A stretch of DNA of 64,000 bases from Clostridium sp. DL-VIII (GCF_000230835.1 NZ_CM001240.1:4362279-4426278); one strand, 5' to 3'. Numbered from the stretch's first letter, positions 45,893 through 55,755 are shown. A program made the numbers and translations. Notes: a model not told the origin generated them from the letters alone.

Positions 45893-46024
45893 CTATTTGT
45901 CTTTAAAAATTTCACCTGCAATAACTAACGCACTACAAGCTTTAGGAAATCCTGCATATGCTGCACATTGCAATATAATTTCTAATATTTCTTCTAGGTT
46001 TAACCCAGCTTTAAGTGCCCCTTT
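45893..46024 (-). pseudogene. Carboxymuconolactone decarboxylase C-terminal remnant
   Basis: Forty-three codons read GALKAGLNLEEILEII...AYAGFPKACSALVIAGEIF and end in a stop at 45893. This is the last third of a carboxymuconolactone decarboxylase/AhpD-like protein. A stop lies directly before it, so the N-terminal part, including the active CxxC or GHC motif, has been lost. It lies 21 bases after the stop of the TPP enzyme. Confidence 0.7.
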
Positions 46025-46045
46025 TTATAATTTTCATTCATCTTA

Positions 46046-47680
46046 CTATCCCCTTTTCATAGTTGGTGGGATTTCATATGGGTCAACCATAACTTCTATT
46101 ACAATTGCTTCACTATGTAAATTTGAAATTTTTAAAGCTTCTCTTAATTCTGACTGATTGCAGCATTTATATGTCTTTGCTCCTAATGACTCTCCAAATT
46201 TTTTAACATCAAGTGGTACGTTATAAGTAGTTCCTACAGCTTTTCCAAAATGTTGCTGCATTCCTTTATCTACCATATCAAGCCTTCCATTATTCAATAT
46301 TATAATGGTAACTGGAATGTTATAATTTACCGCAGTTGATATTTCACTACCTTGCATAAAAGTACATCCATCACCTGTTAAGCAAACAATTCTGGAATTA
46401 TAATCCGCTAATTGTGCACCTATTGAATATCCTATGGCATGTCCCATAGCTCCAAATATATCATCAAAAAAAAATGTTCCAGCCTTCCTAATGGAAAAAT
46501 ACTTTATTGCATAAAATGAATGGCTTCCATCATCGCCAAATATAATAGAATCATCTGGCAATTCTTCTCTTATTGTCTCCATTACTTCAATTGCAGAAAG
46601 ATATGATGAGTTATTATTTCTATTATCCTCCAATTCACATTCTTCTAGTAAATTATGCTTATTTTCTATTTTATGTTTATGCTTAACTTTATCTAATACC
46701 AATTGTAAATTTGTTTTTATATCGCCCAAAATAGATAATGTTTGAACTTGAAGTGATTTTTCTATAAATGTAGGATCGTAATCCAGCTGCACAACTTCTT
46801 TAGGATAATTATCTGATGAAATATCAACTAAAGACATGTCCGATAATTTACTTCCTATGACAATCATTAAATCTACATCTTTTTTGATATACCCACTTGA
46901 TTTTTCTGTGCCACCTAAACCTAGGCCACCAAGTGATAATGGGTGATCCTCAACAAATGTTCCTTTTCCTCCAGGAGTTGTCATAACAGGTACATTCCAT
47001 AATTCAGCTACTCTTTTTACTTCCTCATAGGCCAAACTAGAATGTATCCCCTTGCCTGCCAAGATTACCGGTTTTTTAGCTTTATCGAGCTTATTAATAA
47101 ATTCATCTAATTTTAAAGAAACTAATTTATTGTGTTCATCACATAAACTTATTTCAAATTCTTCTATTTCTTCATTAAGTATATCCATTGGTATAGATAA
47201 GTGAACTGGGCCTTTAACGCCAAAATATGCTGTTTCCAATGCATGTTGTAAGTATCTTTGAAACAAGTCAGATCTTTCAACTCTTGCACTAAACTTAGTA
47301 ACCGATTCAAACATTTTTACCAAATCTGTACCAAAAGCTGTAGAATCCTGCCCCAATGCTTTTCCAGAATTATATGTAGGCTGCTGTCCTGTAATAAATA
47401 ATACTGGTATATGATATGCTTTCGCTTGTCCTGCAGATGTTAATAAGTTGGTTCCACCAGGCCCTGATGTTCCTATAGCTACACCTATCTTTTTACTCAT
47501 CAGTGAATAACCAGCCGCCTCATAGCCAGCACCACTTTCATGTTTGCTTAAAACAAAGTTTACATCTTGTTTATCTAACTCTATAAGTAAAGGTACAAGT
47601 GGCTTTCCTGGTATCCCAAAGACATGATTAATTCCCAATCTTCTAAAATTCGAAACTAATATTGATGCTATACTTTTCAT
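46046..47680 (-). CDS. Thiamine-diphosphate enzyme, acetolactate-synthase-like
   Basis: 544 residues with the three domains of the ALS/pyruvate-oxidase family. Catalytic Glu48 in SKHESGAGYEAAG, middle domain at about 190-325, TPP-binding motif GDGCTFMQGSEI...IILNN (about 420-450). It lacks a regulatory subunit gene. It may condense pyruvate to acetolactate (towards acetoin or valine) or decarboxylate another 2-oxo acid. The flanking kinases carry the sensor type known from acetoin regulators, which fits, but this is inference. AAGGAGAG site; carboxymuconolactone decarboxylase remnant downstream. Confidence 0.85.
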   Translation of the reverse strand: MKSIASILVSNFRRLGINHVFGIPGKPLVPLLIELDKQDVNFVLSKHESGAGYEAAGYSLMSKKIGVAIGTSGPGGTNLLTSAGQAKAYHIPVLFITGQQPTYNSGKALGQDSTAFGTDLVKMFESVTKFSARVERSDLFQRYLQHALETAYFGVKGPVHLSIPMDILNEEIEEFEISLCDEHNKLVSLKLDEFINKLDKAKKPVILAGKGIHSSLAYEEVKRVAELWNVPVMTTPGGKGTFVEDHPLSLGGLGLGGTEKSSGYIKKDVDLMIVIGSKLSDMSLVDISSDNYPKEVVQLDYDPTFIEKSLQVQTLSILGDIKTNLQLVLDKVKHKHKIENKHNLLEECELEDNRNNNSSYLSAIEVMETIREELPDDSIIFGDDGSHSFYAIKYFSIRKAGTFFFDDIFGAMGHAIGYSIGAQLADYNSRIVCLTGDGCTFMQGSEISTAVNYNIPVTIIILNNGRLDMVDKGMQQHFGKAVGTTYNVPLDVKKFGESLGAKTYKCCNQSELREALKISNLHSEAIVIEVMVDPYEIPPTMKRG

Positions 47681-47758
47681 ATATCTCTCCTTTTCAATCT
47701 ACATTAGTATTCTTATTTTAACATCTTATATCTTTATTAATAGACAATCATGAAAATT

Positions 47759-49204
47759 TTAAAAATAAATATCAGAGAACTCAACATTAATGGCATTTAC
47801 TAACCTGTTATCAGAAGCTTGCAGTATTTTATTTTCTTCCTCATTTATTTTTTTCTCATTAATAGGCAGTGTTATAGTAAATGTACTTCCGATATCTAAC
47901 TCACTGTCTAATTCTATCTTTCCCTCAAGAATAATTACCAATAACTTTACAAGTGCTAAACCAATACCACTACCTTCCGCCTGCCTTGACAGATTATTTT
48001 CAACTTGACCAAATCGTTCAAAAATCATCTTATGCTTTTCTTTTGGAATTCCTATACCAGTATCACTTACAGCAACCGTTAATTTCTTATCTTTTCTAAT
48101 TTCTTTGACCTCAACAGTTATAGAACCTCCCTCTGGAGTAAATTTTATGGCATTGGACAGAAGATTTAAAATTATACGTTCGTATTTTTCATCATCTATT
48201 GTAGTGTTAATACTATTCACATTACTTTTAAAAGATAAATTAATCTTTTTCTGATTAGCATATATCTTTATAGAGTCTGTAATTAATTTAGTTAAAAATA
48301 CAATATCTATATTCTTCATATTCAATTTAAACTGGTTTGAATTGAATTTCGTAATATCTAACAAATTATTTACAAGCCTTAATTGCCTGAACGTATTTCG
48401 CTTTATGCTTTTTATAAGTTTTGCTACTGGCTTTGAAATTTCATTACTATATATATACTCAATAAGTTGAATCGCAGAATAAATCACATTTATTGGTGTT
48501 TTGAATTCGTGAGTAATAAGCGTTATGAAATCATCTTTCATAACAAGATCCTTTTCAAGTAATTCTCTTTGCCGTTTTTCTGACTTATATAACAATTCCT
48601 GCTGCTTACTTATTTGTCGATTTTGTTTTCTAAGTAATAGTTCCCTTTCTATTGCATCAACTACCATGGTTAATGTCATTAAGAAAAATGGATTATGAAG
48701 TATAACAGCAGTCATAATACATATACTTCCAAGTAAATCCCCTTCATCTGAATAATGAAACGGTACTCCATAGCATGCACACTCATGTAAATATCTATGA
48801 TAATGATTAGTTCCTATTAATTGTATTGGTTCATTTTGTTTGAGTGTCAAGCTAACAACATTTGTCCCCATCTCTTCCTCTAGAAATTGAATGCCCGGCT
48901 TAATTCCTAATTTAGACATGGTTTCCCTTATAGTATCATCTCCAAGTACCTCAAGTAGATATCCCTTTTCATCTGTAATAGATATTAGTATTGGAGTTCC
49001 TTCTAATGATTTGATCATTTTATTGCTAAAAACTCTTACTACATCTAAAACTTCTTCATAAACATCTTTACGTCTACATAAATTTAATTCAGACATAACA
49101 TTTTGGGGTATTCTAGGTTTATCCGGATCAAGTCCCAAATTTTTACATCTCTTTTTAGATTCTAAAATATAACTTTCTTCCTGTTCATATGTGTGTTGAA
49201 CCAT
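47759..49204 (-). CDS. AcoR-GAF sensor histidine kinase 2
   Basis: 481 residues from the ATG at 49204, which has an AAGGGGGAT site and lines up with the start of its paralogue at 41843; an ATG 33 bases upstream is unlikely. Same plan: AcoR-type GAF sensor (ESKKRCKNLGLDPDKPRIP, EEEMGTNVVSLTL, HYHRYLHECACYG), HisKA with LITHEFKTPINVIY, HATPase, and the tail NAINVEFSDIYF. Its stop is 78 bases before the TPP-enzyme start and both read on the minus strand, so they may share a transcript. Confidence 0.88.
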   Translation of the reverse strand: MVQHTYEQEESYILESKKRCKNLGLDPDKPRIPQNVMSELNLCRRKDVYEEVLDVVRVFSNKMIKSLEGTPILISITDEKGYLLEVLGDDTIRETMSKLGIKPGIQFLEEEMGTNVVSLTLKQNEPIQLIGTNHYHRYLHECACYGVPFHYSDEGDLLGSICIMTAVILHNPFFLMTLTMVVDAIERELLLRKQNRQISKQQELLYKSEKRQRELLEKDLVMKDDFITLITHEFKTPINVIYSAIQLIEYIYSNEISKPVAKLIKSIKRNTFRQLRLVNNLLDITKFNSNQFKLNMKNIDIVFLTKLITDSIKIYANQKKINLSFKSNVNSINTTIDDEKYERIILNLLSNAIKFTPEGGSITVEVKEIRKDKKLTVAVSDTGIGIPKEKHKMIFERFGQVENNLSRQAEGSGIGLALVKLLVIILEGKIELDSELDIGSTFTITLPINEKKINEEENKILQASDNRLVNAINVEFSDIYF

Positions 49205-49520
49205 ATATTTATCCCCCTTAAAAAGAAAATAAATCATTACTTTATCATAAAATACTATCTCATACTCTAATTATATTGCAATCAACAATTATTAAAAATA
49301 TTTTACAAATAAAGTCATAACTTATTCATCCAAATAATACTTAAATATAAAAATTATTAGGTTCTATGTCTAATTTTTTACTATTTTGCATATTTTCCAC
49401 TAATGCAATTATATCATTAATGTGTATTTCATGAAATATTTATTTTGTTTATGTCAGAGATATTTATTTATATAGATAGTTTTACATAAATTAACTCTAA
49501 TCAAGATTTTATAAATTATA

Positions 49521-49548
49521 AGACCCCTTTGAAAATTCAAAGGGGTCT
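49521..49548 (-). terminator. Terminator of lipoprotein gene
   Basis: A perfect 13-bp stem AGACCCCTTTGAA/TTCAAAGGGGTCT, 15 bases after the stop; moderate T content on both strands. Confidence 0.75.
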
Positions 49549-49563
49549 ATTATTTTCTTTATC

Positions 49564-50112
49564 TTAGTTTCCATCATCTGTTTTTGCATTTTCATTTAAA
49601 GCAGGCATTACAATAATACTTGAAATAGTTTCATTATCCTTATTTGAATATGTTATTCCAAGCCTATCTCCTACCTTTATATCATTAACAGTAAGATCCT
49701 TAGCTTGAGTTCCTCTGCCCATAGATTTAATCTGTATTCCATCACCAAGTGTAACGTCCTTAGTTTCACCTGTATATTCCACTTGTTTGTTCAATGATCC
49801 ATTAGGCACTTGTTTATCTTGTGTATTTGCTTTCTTATCCGTCTTATTTCCGCCATCTTTACTTGGTTGTTTATCACCAGTTCCTTCCGGTCTTTCAGGT
49901 GTTTTTATCACTTTTAGTGTTACTTTGTTTCCATCAATACTTGCAACTTCTCCTTCTAAATCCGCTCTTTGAAAGTTCCTCTGCTTACTTTTCCCATCAT
50001 CATTTGAGGCATTTGAAGCTGTGTTATTACTTTGAGTATTTGCAGCACCACATCCAACCATTAAAGTAACTGTTAACGCTATACCAGTCAATACGTAAAC
50101 AATTTTTTTCAT
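49564..50112 (-). CDS. Lipoprotein with DUF5666-like beta domain
   Basis: 182 residues from the ATG at 50112, which has a GGAGG site; 19 upstream codons are ignored. Lipobox LMVGC (Cys at about 21), a Ser/Asn-rich linker, then two short beta modules that read like OB-fold repeats: ADLEGEVASIDGNKVTLKVI and DVTLGDGIQIKSM...VNDIKVGDRLGITYSN. Such proteins sit outside the membrane and have no known function. Confidence 0.65.
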   Translation of the reverse strand: MKKIVYVLTGIALTVTLMVGCGAANTQSNNTASNASNDDGKSKQRNFQRADLEGEVASIDGNKVTLKVIKTPERPEGTGDKQPSKDGGNKTDKKANTQDKQVPNGSLNKQVEYTGETKDVTLGDGIQIKSMGRGTQAKDLTVNDIKVGDRLGITYSNKDNETISSIIVMPALNENAKTDDGN

Positions 50113-50257
50113 CTTAATTCCTCCAGTGTAAAATATTATAGTAATATCTCTATGTAAAAAATAATACACTACAAATGTAACAGTTAAGTTACAATTCTAT
50201 AAATTAAGTGAAATATTATGATGTATGTAATATAATCTAAAAATTACGAGTAGTAAA

Positions 50258-52636
50258 TTAGGTTTCTAATTTATTAATAAATTTATATTCAAACTCTGTT
50301 GCTCCCATAGGTTTCCCTATTAAATATCCTTGGATATAATCACATTCAAGTTCTTTTAGTATTTCAAACTGCTTCTCTGTTTCAATTCCTTCTGCTATAA
50401 TTTTAATATTTAGACTATGCCCCATTTCTACTATTGATTTAATAATCATAGTATTTTTATAGCTTTTTTCTAGATTAGTTATAAGTGATCTGTCAATCTT
50501 TATTTTATCAATAGGTAACTTATTTATATAGCTAAGAGATGAATAACCTGTCCCAAAATCATCTAATGAAATTTTAACTCCTATACTTTTTAATTGAGTT
50601 AATATATTTATTATTGTATCAAAGTCTTCCATAGCCTCATCTTCAGTAATCTCAAGATTTAAATACTCTTGTGGCAATGAATAGGTTTCTAATATATTCT
50701 TAACAAATGATACAAATCCAGGCTGTTTTAGTTGAGAATAAGATGTATTTACTGATATATTAAACTCACCTAAGCTAAGTTCATTCCATTTCTTACATTG
50801 CTCACAAGACTTTCTAAGCATCCAATTATCAATTGATATAATTTCTCCAACTTTTTTAGCTATTGGGATAAATTCTATAGGTGGAATAATTTTTTCTCCC
50901 TGCCTCCACCTTATGAGAGCCTCTGCATATAAAACTTTCATAGATTTTAAATCCATAATGGGCTGATAATAGGTTATAAATTCATCTTTTTTAACAGCTT
51001 TATTTAATTTCATTTTTATTTCTAATTTATCAATGGCGTTATCTTCCATTTCAGACGAATATATAGCATAATTATATCCACCATTACCTTTAACTTCATA
51101 CATCGCAATATCAGCTTTTCTAATTAAAGTATCTGAGTCATCCCCATGCTGCGGAGCAATACTTATACCTATACTTGCTCCTATATTTAATAGTTCTTCA
51201 TCATAAACAATAGGATTTTTCAGTTCTATTTGAATCTTCATAGCAATTTCTTGAATATATGAAACAAGTTTTGGACTTCTTAATATTATTATGAATTCAT
51301 CTCCACCTATTCTACTAATGCTATCTTGTGGACCTATAATATTCTTTAATTTAACTGCTACATTTTTAAGAACCCAATCACCAACTTGATGCCCAAAATT
51401 ATCATTTATATGTTTAAAACTATCTAAATCAATAAAAAGTATCGCAAATCCTTCCTTATTGCTTCCTAATAGCTTATTAAGATTTTCCAACATCATTTTC
51501 CTATTAGGAAGTTCTGTAAGTGCATCATAATATACATAATGAAGTATTTGCTTTTCCGCACGCATTTTATCCTCAATTTGATTTTTAAGTTTCAAGTTTG
51601 TTTCTTCTAATTTTAAAGTATATTCCTTTTCTATCTCTGAAAATTTTTTTCTTTCTGAAATATCATAAAGTAATATTAAAATTCCAAGCATATCATCATA
51701 TTCGTCATAAATTATTGTTCCTGATAATTCACATATTATATTACTTCCATCTTTTTTTTGTAATCTAACCTCTACATTTTTAACATAGCTTTTTTCCATC
51801 ATTTCATTAAAATCAAAATTTTCATAATATATAAACTCACCAAATATTTTTCCTTGTAGTTCATGAAATTCATACTGTGTTACATTAAACGAAGTTTTAT
51901 TACAACTCTGAATAGTAAAATCTTCATTCAATATAAAAATTGGTTCATTAACAGTATCGTAAATATATTCTGATATATATCTAGGAGCAGTTAGCATAAA
52001 CCTGTGCTTACTTATTGCATAACAAACTCCTCCCAGTGCTATTATTCCAGTCAAAACTGCTGACGGAAATAGAATCACTCCAAATATAGGTAAAACTATA
52101 TCTGTAAATATTCCTATAGTGATACTTATAATGCAGGTTGATAAAATAATTCTATTTTGCTTTTTTATCCGATTTTTTTTAGAGTTCTTTCCTTGGAAAA
52201 ATAGCACTATAATACCAGATGTATAAAAAATGACAGCATATATGCTAAATGCAATCTGACCAAATGAATTTGGCGACACGTCAATCCATCCATAATACTC
52301 CTTAATCATAACTGAAGAAGGATTAACTATGACATTGCACATAAATAATGCTATAGCAGGAATGTGAGCTAATATTATTATAGGAATACTAAGCTTATTT
52401 TTTTTCTCGCTATTTAATACAGATACAAAATATATCCAATGTCCTGAAACAAAACAGTATCCCAAAACTGAAACTGCTCTCCAAAAAAATGCTATATTTA
52501 TATTTTCAGAAATCAACATCATTGCATATCCACCTGACCAGAGAACACAGCACATGCTTAAATTAAAAAATACTTTATTAGTTTTTGATTTTGCATCTAT
52601 CTTATAGCCATAAATACCCAAAAATAAATAGAGCAA
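50258..52636 (-). CDS. 7TM-PAS-GGDEF-EAL protein (c-di-GMP turnover)
   Basis: 792 residues as called from a TTG. A seven-helix sensor module (histidine-kinase N-terminal type, about 1-215), PAS (about 225-330), GGDEF with RIGGDEFIIIL (about 440) and EAL with YAEALIRW and DDFGTGYSS. Both catalytic signatures look intact, so it may make or degrade cyclic di-GMP. The TTG at 52636 has no binding site and would cut the first helix. In-frame codons upstream lead to ATT-ATT-AAA at 52678-52670, right behind GGAGGTG, so an unusual ATT start is likely. Confidence 0.92.
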   Translation of the reverse strand: MLYLFLGIYGYKIDAKSKTNKVFFNLSMCCVLWSGGYAMMLISENINIAFFWRAVSVLGYCFVSGHWIYFVSVLNSEKKNKLSIPIIILAHIPAIALFMCNVIVNPSSVMIKEYYGWIDVSPNSFGQIAFSIYAVIFYTSGIIVLFFQGKNSKKNRIKKQNRIILSTCIISITIGIFTDIVLPIFGVILFPSAVLTGIIALGGVCYAISKHRFMLTAPRYISEYIYDTVNEPIFILNEDFTIQSCNKTSFNVTQYEFHELQGKIFGEFIYYENFDFNEMMEKSYVKNVEVRLQKKDGSNIICELSGTIIYDEYDDMLGILILLYDISERKKFSEIEKEYTLKLEETNLKLKNQIEDKMRAEKQILHYVYYDALTELPNRKMMLENLNKLLGSNKEGFAILFIDLDSFKHINDNFGHQVGDWVLKNVAVKLKNIIGPQDSISRIGGDEFIIILRSPKLVSYIQEIAMKIQIELKNPIVYDEELLNIGASIGISIAPQHGDDSDTLIRKADIAMYEVKGNGGYNYAIYSSEMEDNAIDKLEIKMKLNKAVKKDEFITYYQPIMDLKSMKVLYAEALIRWRQGEKIIPPIEFIPIAKKVGEIISIDNWMLRKSCEQCKKWNELSLGEFNISVNTSYSQLKQPGFVSFVKNILETYSLPQEYLNLEITEDEAMEDFDTIINILTQLKSIGVKISLDDFGTGYSSLSYINKLPIDKIKIDRSLITNLEKSYKNTMIIKSIVEMGHSLNIKIIAEGIETEKQFEILKELECDYIQGYLIGKPMGATEFEYKFINKLET

Positions 52637-52935
52637 ACAACATAATAATAATGAAATGAAAAGAGTAATTTTAATAATAACACCTCCAAATGTAAATACA
52701 AGTGATTATATTTTTATATAATCTGACAAATTAAATCATGTAACTTATTTATTTTAATAAATAGTGTATAATTCAACAATTTATTCCATAACATCCATTA
52801 TATTATTAACATTCTGATAATTCAACATTTTTTTAAATCTATTTATAACAAAAAGTCATTTATATTGACTCTATCTACTTTATATTTATAAATTTAATAA
52901 AACTAAAATTACTACTCGATATTCTTAAATGTCTC

Positions 52936-53444
52936 TTAATTTGAATCTTTGCCTATATCCCTTGCATACATATCGCAGAGAGAGTTTTCAAAATGATTTG
53001 AATGTCCTTTAAATCTTCTATTATGAATGCAAAGCCCCCATACTTTTTCTTCTCAAAAAAGCTTGCATCTGTGTAAATCTTATAAATCTTTTCTTCTGCA
53101 TCACTTTCATCTATTGCATAGCTATTAAAGTTATTATTTCGTTTATCTAAAACAACAATCTTTCTTCTATCATTAAAAGCTGCCACATCTTTATCATGTG
53201 TTAAAACAAACTTCACATTAAATCCTACATAATATGTATCTATACGTTTATTATGCAACATCTTTCTAAGCTGATATTCATTAACTTTAAGATAATCTGT
53301 TAGCTTATTATTGCTAAAAAAATGCAGTTCTTTTTTTAAAGGATCAAATTCTATTATGGAGCATTCTTTATTATTACTTATTTTAATTTTATAGTTATTA
53401 TTTTGCGCATCTATTATTTTCATTGTAAAAAGTGTCATTTTCAT
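52936..53444 (-). pseudogene. RNase H-like gene with internal deletion
   Basis: From the ATG at 53444 (AAAGGAG site) an unfamiliar domain of about 105 residues leads to the RNase H start IYTDASFFEKKKYGGFAFIIED, with the first catalytic Asp. It then runs LKDIQIILK to a stop at 52953. In another frame from the same spot the DNA reads GHSNHFENSLCDMYARDIG and ends at 52936; this is the last part of an RNase H domain (the KGHS...N..D motif). So the middle, with the catalytic Glu and second Asp, was deleted and the ends were joined out of frame. The product cannot be an RNase H. Confidence 0.7.
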
Positions 53445-53613
53445 AAAAATTACTCCTTTGATCAATAATATTCATGCCTTAATTTTATCATATAACTTAA
53501 GATTATTTATAGCTTATTCACTTTTATGTATCTACCCTCAATATCTCATTTTCTATTTTATACTACTTGATGTATAATCTTTCTATAAATTAATCAGTAC
53601 TATGGAGGTTATT

Positions 53614-53724
53614 ATGACGCTTTCTAATAAAAAATTTTCAGAAACTAATCTTTATGAATTCATTATCATATTTTTAATTATTTTCGATTTGATTTCTTCA
53701 GTTATTGAAATCAAAATAAGATGA
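53614..53724 (+). CDS. 36-aa membrane peptide
   Basis: MTLSNKKFSETNLYEF... with one membrane helix (about 16-33). TGGAGG stands 7 bases before ATG, and a TATAAT is at 53573. Its stop lies in the stem-loop at 53716-53748. No family recognised. Confidence 0.55.
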   Translation: MTLSNKKFSETNLYEFIIIFLIIFDLISSVIEIKIR

Positions 53725-53748
53725 GGTACATATTACACCTCATCTTAT
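53716..53748. terminator. Terminator shared by GH25 gene and 36-aa gene
   Basis: A perfect 11-bp stem ATAAGATGAGG/CCTCATCTTAT; the minus strand continues TTTTGATTT, ending the GH25 gene. Confidence 0.7.
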
Positions 53749-53771
53749 AGCCTTAATATTTATTGCTTAAA

Positions 53772-55256
53772 TTATCTAAAAATATTTTGCGTAAATTGAT
53801 CTAAATCTACACTGCCGTTAATTCCATCAACAGTACCTTGGTCTGTATATTGCTGTCCTACTCTAGACCTCCATATACTATTAGATGGTAAATTTGAAAA
53901 ACTAGTATAGTAATTAGCTTCCCATAATGAATATTTAGCCAACCTGTTATCTAAATTATCTATAAAACCTGAATATGTATATATACACACATCCATATTA
54001 CTTAATCTATTAAATTCATTTATAAATCTCATTGTATAATCCATAACATCAAATCCACTTGTTTCTATGTCTAAAACTGGTTTTAAGTCACTTTGCTTAT
54101 TTTTTATATTGTTATAAAAATTTTGTGCCTGTGTTTCAGGAGAACTTGTCCCAACTAAGAAGTGATAGAAACCAGTCTTTAAGCCTGCACTTTTAGCACC
54201 GCTATAATAAGATTCTAATGATGGATCTATATACGTTGTTCCTTCAGTAGCTTTCATGTATACACATTGAATTCCAGCAGATTTCACTTTCTTAAAATCT
54301 ATGTCGCCATTATAATGACTGATATCTATACCTTTATATATACTACTTGTTGTTGTACTTGAATTACCACTAGTGCTTGGACTACTTCCAGTGTTTCCAT
54401 TTGAAGTCGCTGCTGGTCTCTTACCATCAGAACCAATTTTGTATCCATCTATTGTAGTGTTCGTAACTAATGTTCCAGAAGATGGATCTAAATAGTAATA
54501 ATCACTTCCTGAATTTACCCAACCTGTTGCCATCACTCCACTAGATTTTAAGTAATACCAGGCGCCGCTTATATTAATCCATCCCTTAGCCATAGCACCA
54601 GTATCATACAAATAATACTTTACTCCATTATCTAAAATCCACCCAGTTGCCATACTGCCGCTATTATTAAAATAATACCAATAATTATTTAATTGAACCC
54701 AGCCTGTTACCATTGCACCGCTGCTATAAAACATATACGTAATATTGTCTATTACATTAACACCTGTTATCATAGCCCCTGAATTATTTAAAAAGTACCA
54801 AGTATTATTTAATTGCTTCCACCCTGTCGCCATGCTGCCTGAATTATTTAAATAATACCAAGTACCATTATAGTTTAACCAGCCAGTTGCCATTTTACCA
54901 TCATCATATAAATAGTACCAATTACTATCTGGTTTAATCCACCCAGTTACCTTAGTGTTATCTGATTTATAATAATACCAATATCCATTTTCTTTTTTCC
55001 AGCCAATAGTTGATGTAATATTTATATTTCCAGTGTTATTAATACTTTTAGTATCATACTTAGAAATAACATTTATTGAATTCGGTTTACTCTCGGGCGT
55101 ACCTGGATTTGGAACTGAATTTGATGAATTTACAGTAATGCTACCCGATGTTGTTGTCGAATTAGTAGTTGCCGCCTGCACACTTGCTGCTTGTCCAAAG
55201 CTTAATATAATTGTAAGAGCTAATACAAATGAAGTCAGTTTTCTTTTAATATTCAA
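53772..55256 (-). CDS. Secreted GH25 lysozyme with cell-wall-binding repeats
   Basis: About 494 residues. Signal peptide (about 1-28, ending VQAA), then about ten 20-residue choline-binding-type repeats (GW...WYYLNNSGSMATGW pattern, about 80-275), a Ser/Thr linker, and a GH25 domain (about 310-494) with GIDISHYNGDIDF, DIET and the final DLDQF. GH25 enzymes cut peptidoglycan; the repeats tether them to the wall. The ATG at 55265 directly abuts AAGGGGA, too close, so I chose the TTG at 55256. A terminator is at 53716. Confidence 0.92.
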   Translation of the reverse strand: MNIKRKLTSFVLALTIILSFGQAASVQAATTNSTTTSGSITVNSSNSVPNPGTPESKPNSINVISKYDTKSINNTGNINITSTIGWKKENGYWYYYKSDNTKVTGWIKPDSNWYYLYDDGKMATGWLNYNGTWYYLNNSGSMATGWKQLNNTWYFLNNSGAMITGVNVIDNITYMFYSSGAMVTGWVQLNNYWYYFNNSGSMATGWILDNGVKYYLYDTGAMAKGWINISGAWYYLKSSGVMATGWVNSGSDYYYLDPSSGTLVTNTTIDGYKIGSDGKRPAATSNGNTGSSPSTSGNSSTTTSSIYKGIDISHYNGDIDFKKVKSAGIQCVYMKATEGTTYIDPSLESYYSGAKSAGLKTGFYHFLVGTSSPETQAQNFYNNIKNKQSDLKPVLDIETSGFDVMDYTMRFINEFNRLSNMDVCIYTYSGFIDNLDNRLAKYSLWEANYYTSFSNLPSNSIWRSRVGQQYTDQGTVDGINGSVDLDQFTQNIFR

Positions 55257-55265
55257 ACTAATCAT

Positions 55266-55693
55266 TCCCCTTCTAATCTTCCCTAGAAATACATACTGAT
55301 TTGTCGCTTTCTAGAATCATCCTCATTAAATACAATCCATTTAAATTATATAATTATCTCAATTTGTAAACAATAATTTTACTATGGATGTTAAGCAAAA
55401 AAATGGAAAGCAATATTATTATAGGTAGATATTGATTATCTTTTCCTTTTATTAATATTATATTAGTTTTTAGTAAACTAATTATTTGATAATTTATTAA
55501 AATCATTAAGTAATTTTATCCAAAATTACTTAAATGCCTGATACTTTTATTTACTCCTTCTATTATATCTCCAGTCTATCTTTTATCTTCTAGTAATTTT
55601 CAATACATATTCCAATTATAACATATAATTTCACATAATTTAACTTAGATTTTCTATCCATATTTTCTAATAATAATTATCTATTAATAAAAA
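55266..55693. other. AT-rich intergenic region
   Basis: Between the divergent GH25 gene and the 48-aa gene. I see no gene, hairpin or convincing operator in it. Confidence 0.4.
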
Positions 55694-55722
55694 TTGCTTT
55701 TTTCTAAATATTCTGATATAAT
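55694..55722 (+). promoter_or_regulatory. Promoter of 48-aa gene
   Basis: TTGCTT, 17 bases, TATAAT, with an extended -10 (TGATATAAT), 33 bases before the ATG at 55756. Confidence 0.65.
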
Positions 55723-55755
55723 TATATAAACACAAGAAGTAAGGAGTGATGTTAA

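Noticed and set aside
45897..46157. 86-codon plus-strand frame
   Set aside because: It lies opposite the TPP-enzyme end and the carboxymuconolactone decarboxylase remnant.
54420..55000. Tandem repeats considered as CRISPR or DNA repeat
   Set aside because: They encode the roughly 20-residue wall-binding modules of the GH25 lysozyme and vary at DNA level.
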